Part shown: positions 1 to 7,368 of the stretch, piece by piece
How positions within the stretch are numbered: the first letter of the stretch is position 1
Layout: each line of letters begins with the position of its first letter
Source: CAWGET01 sp963821715
Lineage (GTDB): Bacteria; Bacteroidota; Ignavibacteria; Ignavibacteriales; Melioribacteraceae
Assembly: GCA_963821715.1 (NCBI GenBank)
Contig: CAWGET010000006.1
Coordinates: 124,001 to 188,000 of the forward strand
Direction of reading: 5' to 3'
DNA: 64,000 nt
Position numbers and translations under genes: made by a program
Notes under the pieces: generated by a model
Databases searched by the model: none
What the model saw: the letters and a program-made list of their open reading frames with translations, nothing else
Told to the model about the DNA's origin: nothing

Positions 1-66
1 GAAAATTACTTCAACGCCCCAGTCTATTAAAGTATCAACTAACACATCTGCAGCAGTTGTTTTCAT
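1..66 (-). CDS. Thiamine-pyrophosphate-dependent enzyme, N-terminal fragment cut by window edge
   Basis: The 22 codons visible read from an ATG at 66 to the window edge and start MKTTAADVLVDTLIDWGVEV, the typical opening of the pyruvate oxidase / acetolactate synthase family, in which this helix precedes the TPP-binding glycine motif. A GGGAG ribosome binding site sits about 6 bases upstream of the ATG. The rest of the gene lies outside the window, so the substrate (pyruvate oxidation with quinone, decarboxylation, or acetolactate synthesis) cannot be told. It follows actE on the same strand after a gap of about 150 bases and need not belong to that operon. Confidence 0.6.
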   Translation of the reverse strand, partial: MKTTAADVLVDTLIDWGVEVIF

Positions 67-218
67 ATCAATCTCCCTATTTTTAGTTCTTTCTAAAATG
101 CTCCTTTGTTTATTTTCAGGCACTTTATTTGTTTATCGGAATGTCTATAATCCAGATTTAAGCCCTCTTTTGTAATATAACTAAAATATTCTAAGACAAA
201 AATTTTATGCTTTTATCT

Positions 219-698
219 TTATCTTTTTGATCCTCCATATAATTTTATATATGAAGAAATAAATTTATAATTCTTTCCTGGGACTACTCTCTGCAAAACA
301 GGATCATGACCGGTTCCTGTAATCATCATCTTAAATAATCTTTCTTCAGAAAATTCTGTATAATCCAACTTTGTTAAATCTGCCGGTTTAGGATAATAAC
401 TTCTTCCTACAGGGCCATCTCCTTTTCCATTTTCACCGTGACAAAATTTACAATAATAACCGTAATATGTTTTTCCATATTTATGTCTTTCTTTAACTGA
501 CATTGATTCGAATAATTGTGAATATCCTGATGTATCTTGAACTTCAACAATTACAGAAGAAATCGGCGGCTGACGCATTCCTTTTTCAAATGTTTCGAGT
601 TTCGGCTGATCGTTCATGTGCGGACCAGTAAGCATAAAATAAAGTAGTCCGGCAGCTGCAATTAAAAGTATTGTTAGAAAAATTATAAACTTTTTCAT
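219..698 (-). CDS. actE: Monoheme cytochrome c subunit ActE of Alternative Complex III
   Basis: A 159-residue protein with an N-terminal membrane anchor (about residues 3-23) and one cytochrome c domain exported to the periplasmic side. The heme-binding motif CKFCH is at residues 83-87 and is followed by GENGKGDGP, the usual sequence after the motif in class I cytochrome c. A methionine ligand is probably in the later MMITGTGHDP stretch. It is the last gene of the actB-to-actE operon. In Alternative Complex III the small cytochrome c subunit takes electrons from the pentaheme subunit, so here it may pass electrons directly to the cbb3 oxidase encoded between actA and actE. The assignment rests on size, heme count and position. 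Confidence 0.8.
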   Translation of the reverse strand: MKKFIIFLTILLIAAAGLLYFMLTGPHMNDQPKLETFEKGMRQPPISSVIVEVQDTSGYSQLFESMSVKERHKYGKTYYGYYCKFCHGENGKGDGPVGRSYYPKPADLTKLDYTEFSEERLFKMMITGTGHDPVLQRVVPGKNYKFISSYIKLYGGSKR

Positions 699-733
699 TT
701 CATTAAACGCTCTTCAAAAAGAATTTGCATTTT

Positions 734-1018
734 TTATTCCGATGTTTCTTTTTCTTCCGTTTTTAAGCTATCAGCTCCTGGCAATGGCTCAATTTGCTGA
801 ATATCTTTTTTATCGTCTTCTATATATTGCGTAGAATATATTGACTTTGCCGGAGTATCCTCGATTATTGAATAATCCCAATGCCGCGGCTGATCTCCAA
901 TTAAAACCATGTTGATCATAAACCAGCTTATAAGAAAAAAGGAAATCAAAAAGATTATAATCCAGCCGGTTCTTTGGTTTATTCTTTTATATTCTTCATA
1001 ATCAAACATATCTTTCAC
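734..1018 (-). CDS. Small single-span membrane protein of the ACIII-cbb3 operon
   Basis: A 94-residue protein with a short cytoplasmic N-terminus, one hydrophobic segment (about residues 17-40) and an acidic extracytoplasmic tail beginning GDQPRHWDYSIIEDTPAKS. No heme-binding or metal-binding motif is visible. It overlaps the preceding gene by 4 bases and lies 35 bases before actE, so it is translated with the respiratory operon. It is probably an accessory or assembly subunit of the complex. I do not recognise a named family; the tail motif resembles uncharacterised proteins encoded beside oxidase genes, but this is a weak impression. Confidence 0.6.
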   Translation of the reverse strand: MKDMFDYEEYKRINQRTGWIIIFLISFFLISWFMINMVLIGDQPRHWDYSIIEDTPAKSIYSTQYIEDDKKDIQQIEPLPGADSLKTEEKETSE

Positions 1019-1275
1019 CAGTTAGGCGGATTTAATATTCTATAAATTATATACAGTATTGTAAATATTGTCAATACAATATATGTCCCTTTTAACGACA
1101 TAGGAATACCATCGGAAAGTGAAAGGTAGTTAGTTTCTGTCTCATCGGAATCTTTTTTCTTTTTCCTCGGCTGCCAAAGATCCAAATAAGTTACAACGAC
1201 GAAAAGGACAAAAACCACACCACCGAACATCGCCAGCATTACCCATTGATTTCTCATTACATCGTAATTAAACAT
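1015..1275 (-). CDS. Small two-span membrane protein of the ACIII-cbb3 operon
   Basis: An 86-residue protein with two hydrophobic segments (about residues 12-30 and 62-80) joined by a charged loop containing a basic run (PRKKKK) and then an acidic stretch. There are no cysteines or heme motifs. Its ATG lies 20 bases after the stop of the ccoS-like gene and its 3' end overlaps the next gene by 4 bases. It could stand in for the small cbb3 subunit CcoQ/FixQ, but that protein normally has one span, so the function is left open. Confidence 0.6.
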   Translation of the reverse strand: MFNYDVMRNQWVMLAMFGGVVFVLFVVVTYLDLWQPRKKKKDSDETETNYLSLSDGIPMSLKGTYIVLTIFTILYIIYRILNPPNW

Positions 1276-1295
1276 AATTCTTCCTTCTATAAATC

Positions 1296-1472
1296 TTATT
1301 TTTTTTCATCATCTTCAGGAATTCCGCTTTCCAACGGCAATGAATTCGCTCTTTTTTGATCTTTAAATTGTTCATTTCTCGAAGCCCAAAAAGCTATTAA
1401 TATAATTATCGAGACGGCAATCAGCGTTATTCCAACCCAGGCTTGAACATATGGATGCATCAGACTAATCAT
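1296..1472 (-). CDS. CcoS/CcoQ-like single-span protein (58 residues)
   Basis: A 58-codon reading frame runs from ATG at 1472 to TAA at 1296. It starts 8 bases inside the 3' end of the cytochrome c gene before it, which indicates translational coupling. The protein has one membrane helix (about residues 9-30: VQAWVGITLIAVSIIILIAF) followed by W-A-S-R-x-E-Q-F-K-D and a charged tail containing SLPLESGIPEDDEKK. The aromatic-rich end of the helix followed by QF-x-D and a short acidic tail is the pattern of CcoS, the cbb3 oxidase maturation protein; CcoQ/FixQ is the alternative. The frame fills the gap between two operon genes and is easily missed because of its length. Confidence 0.65.
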   Translation of the reverse strand: MISLMHPYVQAWVGITLIAVSIIILIAFWASRNEQFKDQKRANSLPLESGIPEDDEKK

Positions 1473-2490
1473 TTCCGCTTCTTTTTATTAATGAATCGCC
1501 AAACGGCATATAAACGCTATCAGGCTGCTTATATAAATTCAGATAATACGGCTCGTAGGATGCATCAATACCTTCGGGATCAGTGTCCGCATCGGTGTAT
1601 CCGATGAACTGCACAGCTATATAATTTGAGACTGACCAAATTTTTTCAGACTCAAGATCACGTTTGAAATAAGGCATTGCTGTTCCCGTTATGCCGTTCA
1701 TTATTTGATAATATAAAATTCCCCCTATATATTTTCCATCTATAAGGTGTCTCCTTAAAAGCGTAAAGTTCAGTGGCGGCGGATTTAAAAATTTTGCCGC
1801 TGATCCCTGTCCATCACCAACTGGACCATGGCAGCCAATGCAAAACTCCTGGTAAATTTTCTTGCCTCTCAAAACTGCCGGTTTTGTAGCTGGATATGGA
1901 TTTGGTAATTTTCTCCATTCTTCGGGAACCATGCTGTGCAGCCAGTTGACATTGCTATCAGGTCCGGCTTCATAAGCTTTAACAGCTTTTTCCTTCCAGA
2001 ATTTTTGTCTAGCAACTCTTTTATCTGCATCCTTTCCGCCTAAAAATTGGACGTAAGCGATAAGTTTATTTATATCTTCTTTTCCTAAAAATTCCCATGA
2101 TGGCATAACTGAGATTGGACTGGTATTCCTCGGATTTACAAAATGCGCAATGTGCCAGTCATACGGATGTTCTCCGCCTTCCTGAGAAAGATCAGGACCT
2201 GTTCTTTCCGTACCTAAAATTGCAGGACGCTGACCGACATAATCACCGGCTTTTGCAATTCTTTCACTTCCTTTTCCCCAATCATTGGGACGAACATAAA
2301 GAGAATGACAGTAACTGCATCCGTTGTTTACATATATATTAAGTCCTTCTTTTTCAAGATCGGTCATCGGTCTGTAAATTTCCGAAGGTTTTACATCCAT
2401 TGTAAGTACAGGAAAAATGACCATAACGGATATAGATACCCAGAAAACAATGAGTCCGCCCAGGATCAACATTTTAGGAGTCATTTTCAT
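1465..2490 (-). CDS. ccoO: cbb3-type oxidase diheme subunit: CcoO-like domain fused to a second cytochrome c domain
   Basis: This 341-residue membrane-anchored protein has an N-terminal helix (about residues 7-28). A CcoO/FixO-type monoheme domain follows, with CSYCH at residues 58-62, the family signature RTGPDL near 97-101 and a VMPSW methionine-ligand region near 128-132. A second cytochrome c domain has CIGCH at residues 217-221, followed by GPVGDGQGSAAKFLNPPP. Canonical CcoO is about 200 residues with one heme, and the two-heme CcoP is separate. Here a CcoP-like heme domain appears to be joined to CcoO, and no separate ccoP is seen. The start overlaps ccoN by 4 bases. It would carry electrons from the reductase to CcoN. 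Confidence 0.85.
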   Translation of the reverse strand: MKMTPKMLILGGLIVFWVSISVMVIFPVLTMDVKPSEIYRPMTDLEKEGLNIYVNNGCSYCHSLYVRPNDWGKGSERIAKAGDYVGQRPAILGTERTGPDLSQEGGEHPYDWHIAHFVNPRNTSPISVMPSWEFLGKEDINKLIAYVQFLGGKDADKRVARQKFWKEKAVKAYEAGPDSNVNWLHSMVPEEWRKLPNPYPATKPAVLRGKKIYQEFCIGCHGPVGDGQGSAAKFLNPPPLNFTLLRRHLIDGKYIGGILYYQIMNGITGTAMPYFKRDLESEKIWSVSNYIAVQFIGYTDADTDPEGIDASYEPYYLNLYKQPDSVYMPFGDSLIKRSGND

Positions 2491-3893
2491 ACAGGCTCCT
2501 TTTTTAATGTTGTTTCGATGAAAGGCTCTGTTTCTTTTCTTACAGACATAAATAAATTATAAATTCCGATAAATGCTCCGGCAATTATGAATAACCCGAA
2601 CATCGCACGTAATCCCATATAAACTTTGATCTGCGGCAGAACCCTGTATACTGTTTCTCCATTATCCCACGATTCACCCTGTATCAAACCTGCTATCGTT
2701 AATACAATGAAAAATCCAACCAAGCCTATCATAACGAGACCGAACTGCAGATTTATTAATCTCATCGAATAAATTTTCCGTTTTGTAATATGAGGAAGAA
2801 CATGCCATAGAGCGCCGATAGCAATAAATCCTGAAAATCCGAGAACTGCAATATGAGCATGAGCAATAGTCCAGTTATTAAAATGAGTTACCCGTTGAAT
2901 ATAAGGAATCGACTGAAACGAACCTTGAGCTCCGACTATCAAATACCAGATTATTCCAAGCATTACCCATCTGCCTCCGGGATCTGCCAGAATCATTCCC
3001 CCCTTTCCTCTGGAAGTCATCCATAGATTCAGTATCACGGTAAATACAGGGACAAACATTAAAATTGAATCTGTTACTGAAACAACTTTCAGCCATGTGG
3101 GAATAGGCGCCTGGAGCAAATGATGCCCGCCGATATGTGAATAAAATATAACAAGAGTCCAAAATCCTATCAGGGAAAGCGTATGTGAGTAGAGAGGAGT
3201 TTTTGTAACCCGCGGAATTACAAAATATGCTGCGCCTACTGCAAGAGGAGTTAAAAGAAGTCCGGGAAGATTATGCCCGTAAAACCAGAGAAAAATAGAA
3301 TCTATTAATCCTTCGAATGCTCCACTGTCGGGTTTCCACATTGCATTTCCTATCGGGTAAAAACTTACCGTCCACATTAAAGCAGCTGCAAAATACCAAA
3401 CGGAAACATATAGAAGATTCTCTTTTCGTATTTTAATTGTCATTAACATGTTTATTAATAATGTTAGCAAAGCCAGCCATAGGGTAACATCAAATATCCA
3501 GATATATTCGGAATATTCTCTTCCCTGTGTAATGCCGAATGAAAAAGTTAATGGTCCGCTTAATACACTTATATTCCATAAGAAAAAACTGATCCAGGCA
3601 AGAGGCTCAGACCATAATTTTACTTTCAGCAAAGCGGGCACTACATATAATCCTACACCGAAAAAAGTGGTAACAACAAATCCGAATAAAACCGTATTTA
3701 CATGAATCGGTCTCGCTCTCCCGAAAACCAGCCAGGGAATGTTGTTGAAAAATTCGGGTGCGATCAAATGTATTGCAGAAACCAATCCGTATAATGTCCC
3801 GACAACAAACCAGAAGGAACCGGCAACCAAAAATGCCAAAGATGCACTTCCGGGCTTTTTAGTAAATTCGAAATATTTTTTTATCGATGACAT
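2487..3893 (-). CDS. ccoN: cbb3-type cytochrome c oxidase catalytic subunit I
   Basis: A 468-residue heme-copper oxidase subunit with about 12 membrane helices. It binds the low-spin heme b and the heme b3/CuB centre where oxygen is reduced. Visible ligand motifs are RPIHVNTVLFGF near residue 60, WFYGHNLPG (CuB histidine), the IFYSHIGGHHLLQAP stretch (CuB histidines plus the tyrosine position of cbb3 enzymes) and the double histidine motif NWTIAHAHIAVLG near residue 340. The length matches CcoN/FixN. It begins 13 bases inside the end of the pentaheme gene and runs into ccoO with a 4-base overlap. The enzyme class has high oxygen affinity, which would suit microoxic respiration. Confidence 0.95.
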   Translation of the reverse strand: MSSIKKYFEFTKKPGSASLAFLVAGSFWFVVGTLYGLVSAIHLIAPEFFNNIPWLVFGRARPIHVNTVLFGFVVTTFFGVGLYVVPALLKVKLWSEPLAWISFFLWNISVLSGPLTFSFGITQGREYSEYIWIFDVTLWLALLTLLINMLMTIKIRKENLLYVSVWYFAAALMWTVSFYPIGNAMWKPDSGAFEGLIDSIFLWFYGHNLPGLLLTPLAVGAAYFVIPRVTKTPLYSHTLSLIGFWTLVIFYSHIGGHHLLQAPIPTWLKVVSVTDSILMFVPVFTVILNLWMTSRGKGGMILADPGGRWVMLGIIWYLIVGAQGSFQSIPYIQRVTHFNNWTIAHAHIAVLGFSGFIAIGALWHVLPHITKRKIYSMRLINLQFGLVMIGLVGFFIVLTIAGLIQGESWDNGETVYRVLPQIKVYMGLRAMFGLFIIAGAFIGIYNLFMSVRKETEPFIETTLKKEPV

Positions 3894-4435
3894 GTAAAAC
3901 AGTCCGTTGTTGCATTATTTTTTTGATGACAATCAATACAAAATCCCATTTTTAATTCCTTTATTTCTTCAATTCTATCCATACTGGAAACATTACCGTG
4001 GCATTGGCTGCAATCTATTCCTTTATTAAGATGAATAGAATGATTGAAATAAACATAGTCAGGCAAATTTATTACCTTTTTCCATTCTACAGGCTTGCCG
4101 GAGAAAAAATGCCCTCTCAATTTTTCTATCTCAGGATAATGAATAATTATTGTCTGATGACAAAGCATACATGTTTCAACTGGAGGCATTCCCGCCTTCG
4201 CCGAGTTTGGAGCCGTATCGTGACACATAAAACAACTGATCTCTTTTTCTCCCGCATGGAGCCTATGACTAAATGAAATCGGCTGTTCCGGACCTATCTG
4301 CTGAGGATAAAAATAGTTATAAAACCAAACCAACAAAATCATAGTGATGACTAAAATTATCATCAAGACAAATGAAGCGGAAAGAGAATTATTTCTCTTC
4401 TCATTGCCTTCAGTATGATCATTTTTATTCTTCAA
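3881..4435 (-). CDS. actA: Pentaheme cytochrome c subunit ActA of Alternative Complex III
   Basis: A 184-residue protein with one N-terminal membrane span (about residues 21-42) and five heme-binding motifs: CFMCH (68-72), CMLCH (89-93), CSQCH (142-146), CIDCH (166-170) and CFTCH (179-183). Extra histidines (FSHRLH, FNHSIH) are placed to give bis-histidine ligation, as in the cytochrome c7/c3-like fold of ActA. Five hemes is the number known for ActA. In well-studied loci actA is the first gene, before actB; here it comes after actF and directly before ccoN. It would collect electrons from the iron-sulfur subunit ActB and deliver them to ActE or to the oxidase cytochromes. Confidence 0.85.
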   Translation of the reverse strand: MKNKNDHTEGNEKRNNSLSASFVLMIILVITMILLVWFYNYFYPQQIGPEQPISFSHRLHAGEKEISCFMCHDTAPNSAKAGMPPVETCMLCHQTIIIHYPEIEKLRGHFFSGKPVEWKKVINLPDYVYFNHSIHLNKGIDCSQCHGNVSSMDRIEEIKELKMGFCIDCHQKNNATTDCFTCHR

Positions 4436-4451
4436 TCTTGCTCAGCCGATT

Positions 4452-5492
4452 TTAAAGTTTTAAATTTTTTGTTAAAGCCATTCCCATAAAAAACAACCCG
4501 GTAAAAAGTAATATTGCGGAGAAGTCGGAAACGCCGAAATTAATTTTATCTTCAAATAAAGCATTTACAAGCCAATATCTTTCAATCCAGGAACTAACCA
4601 AAAGCAAAATAGAGATCGACAATAAATACCACTTGGTCCTTTTCGCCCACTGTGTTAACAGTAATACAACCGGACCAAGATAGACTACGAAAATTACAAA
4701 CAGAGACACGGAATACCATGGTTGAAAATTCATCCTTGGAGCAAGGAATATTGTTTCTGAAGGTAAGTTTTCGTACCACATATTGTTTAGCTGAGAATAA
4801 ACCATGTAAGTGGTCAACACTGCGAAGGCTAAAATCAACTTACCAAGATCATGCATAACATCTTTTTCTATATTTGTACTAACGAGTGAAATAATAGTCC
4901 AGGCAATTAATGCCATATAAATACCGGAAATAAAAAAGTATCCACCGAATAACGTGCTTGACCATTCGTATTTTAATGCCATTATTAAATCGATGCCGAG
5001 TAACGTTATCACAACACAGTATGTTAAAATCAGGTAAGCCGGAATAACTTTCGACTTACTCTTTGTTCTTTTACTTAAATAAACAAATGCAAGAATCCAG
5101 AAACCTGAAAGAGCAATGATATCTCTTAAAAAGAGAAAAGTGCTGTTCAGCCAAAAATCTTTTTTTGTATGAACATTAAACCATGGAGCCCATTCAGCGG
5201 CGCCGATCCACAAAAGTATCAATATTAATATTGAAGGAATTGAAAAGCCGAAACCAATAAAAGCGAATTTATCAATAGTTTTAGACCAGCTTCCGTTCGA
5301 TGTATGCACAACAGCGGGAAGTATTACTAATCCTCCGGCGATCGGAGTAAAGAAAGCAAAGTTAATCAGCAATGCTCTCCAGATATGAGATGAACTTTCT
5401 TCGGCAGGATTTAACAGCCAAATTATAAAACCTATAACAGCTGCTGCAGTCCAGACCAAGAAACTTAATCCTATTTTTTTATTGTTATTCAA
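4452..5492 (-). CDS. actF: Alternative Complex III membrane subunit ActF
   Basis: A 346-residue integral membrane protein with about ten hydrophobic helices, lacking heme or iron-sulfur motifs. The length, the start SFLVWTAAAVIGFIIW, and the position immediately after actC-actD fit ActF, the smaller NrfD-like membrane subunit. In the ACIII structures it packs against ActC and contributes to a possible proton path. Its ATG overlaps the end of the actC-actD gene by 8 bases and its stop lies 16 bases before actA. The identification relies on topology and operon position because ActF is weakly conserved. Confidence 0.8.
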   Translation of the reverse strand: MNNNKKIGLSFLVWTAAAVIGFIIWLLNPAEESSSHIWRALLINFAFFTPIAGGLVILPAVVHTSNGSWSKTIDKFAFIGFGFSIPSILILILLWIGAAEWAPWFNVHTKKDFWLNSTFLFLRDIIALSGFWILAFVYLSKRTKSKSKVIPAYLILTYCVVITLLGIDLIMALKYEWSSTLFGGYFFISGIYMALIAWTIISLVSTNIEKDVMHDLGKLILAFAVLTTYMVYSQLNNMWYENLPSETIFLAPRMNFQPWYSVSLFVIFVVYLGPVVLLLTQWAKRTKWYLLSISILLLVSSWIERYWLVNALFEDKINFGVSDFSAILLFTGLFFMGMALTKNLKL

Positions 5493-7368
5493 CTACCTTT
5501 ACTACTCCATCATTTAAAATATCTTTTATCTTTGTTAATGTCTTTGCATCACCTGTAACTGTAATTCCATATTTATCTGATGTAAATTCTCTTTCTATAT
5601 CTCTATGCTTTTTTCTCTTGTACAACTTCGAATGAACTATCATCCCGACGAGATTAGCAATAGATCCAAATAAAACCATAAACTCAAAGCCGAGTATAAA
5701 GTAAGGTATAAGTTCGGTTGCATGTTTTCCGTCCACGATAAGATCAAAAACATTTGCAGAAGCTATAGGAAGATAAAAGCCAAACGCCAATCCTGTAACT
5801 GCTCCTATCAAAGTCCATATTCTTACCGGACTCTTCGGGAGTCCAAGTATTTTTTCTAAGATCGGCATTTTCACAGGCGTAAAAGTCTCAATCTTTTTAA
5901 TGCCGTTTTTCGCTAAAGTCTCAACTGCTTTAACAAATTTCTTCGGGGATGAAAATACAAGTGTCACTTCTCTGCCGGAATTACTTTTTCTTTCCTTTTC
6001 GTTCGTGTCAGTTTTCTTTTCAGCTTCAGGAATATCGTCTTCAATTAATTGTTCTTTAAATTCAGCGATTGGAACTGTTGGAAGCAGTTTTGCAAAAATC
6101 AGGAAGAAGAAAAAGAAAAAGGCAAATGAACCAGCTGTAATTAAAAACTCAACCCAGCTTAAACGATAAACGCCCCAGTTATGCGGAAGGAAATCGTGGG
6201 CAGTCGAACCGACAACTATAAAAAATCTTTCCAACCACATTCCTATATTCACAAGTATCGAAACAATAAATAACCATTTCAAATTTTTACGAACTTTCTT
6301 GAAGACAAAAGTAAGGGGTACCAAAAAATTTAAGGGAAGAATAACATAATAAATCCAGGCTATCCATCCTGTCATCCGCCATTGCGTAAACTGAACTTCG
6401 AATGTTCCGGCGTCATATAATTCGAATAACGGTTCTATGACATATGAATATCCGATGATCAAAGTTGTTACTATCATTACTCTGGCTACCATATCCATAT
6501 GCTTAGGTTTTATTACATCTTCGAGCTGCAGAATTTTTCGCATTGGAATCATCAATGTAAGAACCATTGCCAATCCCGAATGAATAGCTCCTGCAACAAA
6601 GTAAGGAGCAAAAATGGTAGTGTGCCATCCTGGTAATATTCCGACTGCAAAATCCCACGAAACAATTGAATGAACAGAAATAACCAGAGGCGTAGCTAAT
6701 GCGGCGAAGAAAAGATAAGACCTTCCGTAGTGCCTCCATTCAGTCAGAGACCCACGCCATCCGAGAGAAATTATTTTGTGAAGTTTATAACGCCAGTGAT
6801 CTTTTCCGTAGACAATTTCATTTCTATCTCTTGCTGATGCAAGATCAGGGATTAATCCGACGTAAAAGAATATAACACTGACAGTTAGATAAGTAATTAC
6901 AGCAACGAGATCCCAAACTAAGGGACTTTGAAAATTAGGCCAGACTTGTCTTTGATTAGGATAAGGAAGAATAAAATAGAAAACCCAAAATCTTCCCAAG
7001 TGAATTAACGGAAACAAACCTGCTGTCATTACTGCAAAAACCGTCATTGCTTCTGAAGATCTTGAAATAGCATCCCGGAACTTTGCTCTGACCAGAAATA
7101 AAATTGCAGAAATCAAAGTGCCTGAATGAGCAATTCCCACCCAGAAAACAAAATTAGTTATGTACAGCGCCCAGCCGATAGGATGTGTTATTCCGGCAAC
7201 ACCCATTCCGGTTTTAATCTGGATTAACCAGGCTGTGAATGCAGCTCCGATTCCGCACGCTAAAAATAAAAGCACAAGGTAATAGATTTTCATCGGCGGA
7301 CGCGTAGCCCGGAGTACATCTTCCTGAAGTTTTGGTATCGTTAATCCCGCTGTGTACTTACTTCCCAT
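5485..7368 (-). CDS. actC: Fused ActC-ActD: NrfD-like quinol-oxidising subunit joined to DUF3341 subunit
   Basis: The 627-residue protein contains two ACIII subunits in one chain. Residues 1 to about 440 form the NrfD/PsrC-like ten-helix ActC, with GWALYITNFVFWVGIAHSGT and LGRFWVFYFILPYPN near the quinol site. After a charged linker (about 440-475, rich in E and K) residues 475-627 match ActD (DUF3341): EVTLVFSSPKKFVKAVETL, two membrane helices containing TLIGAVTGLAFGF and LGFEFMVLFGSIAN, then a short soluble end. ActC oxidises menaquinol at the membrane; ActD is a peripheral scaffold. The two are separate genes in many described loci. It overlaps actB by one base (TAATG) and actF by 8. Confidence 0.9.
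   Translation of the reverse strand: MGSKYTAGLTIPKLQEDVLRATRPPMKIYYLVLLFLACGIGAAFTAWLIQIKTGMGVAGITHPIGWALYITNFVFWVGIAHSGTLISAILFLVRAKFRDAISRSSEAMTVFAVMTAGLFPLIHLGRFWVFYFILPYPNQRQVWPNFQSPLVWDLVAVITYLTVSVIFFYVGLIPDLASARDRNEIVYGKDHWRYKLHKIISLGWRGSLTEWRHYGRSYLFFAALATPLVISVHSIVSWDFAVGILPGWHTTIFAPYFVAGAIHSGLAMVLTLMIPMRKILQLEDVIKPKHMDMVARVMIVTTLIIGYSYVIEPLFELYDAGTFEVQFTQWRMTGWIAWIYYVILPLNFLVPLTFVFKKVRKNLKWLFIVSILVNIGMWLERFFIVVGSTAHDFLPHNWGVYRLSWVEFLITAGSFAFFFFFFLIFAKLLPTVPIAEFKEQLIEDDIPEAEKKTDTNEKERKSNSGREVTLVFSSPKKFVKAVETLAKNGIKKIETFTPVKMPILEKILGLPKSPVRIWTLIGAVTGLAFGFYLPIASANVFDLIVDGKHATELIPYFILGFEFMVLFGSIANLVGMIVHSKLYKRKKHRDIEREFTSDKYGITVTGDAKTLTKIKDILNDGVVKVVE

Noticed and set aside
2115..2562. 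Plus-strand open frames opposite ccoO
   Set aside because: They lie antisense to a clear diheme cytochrome gene, have no family resemblance and no ribosome binding site; they are shadows.
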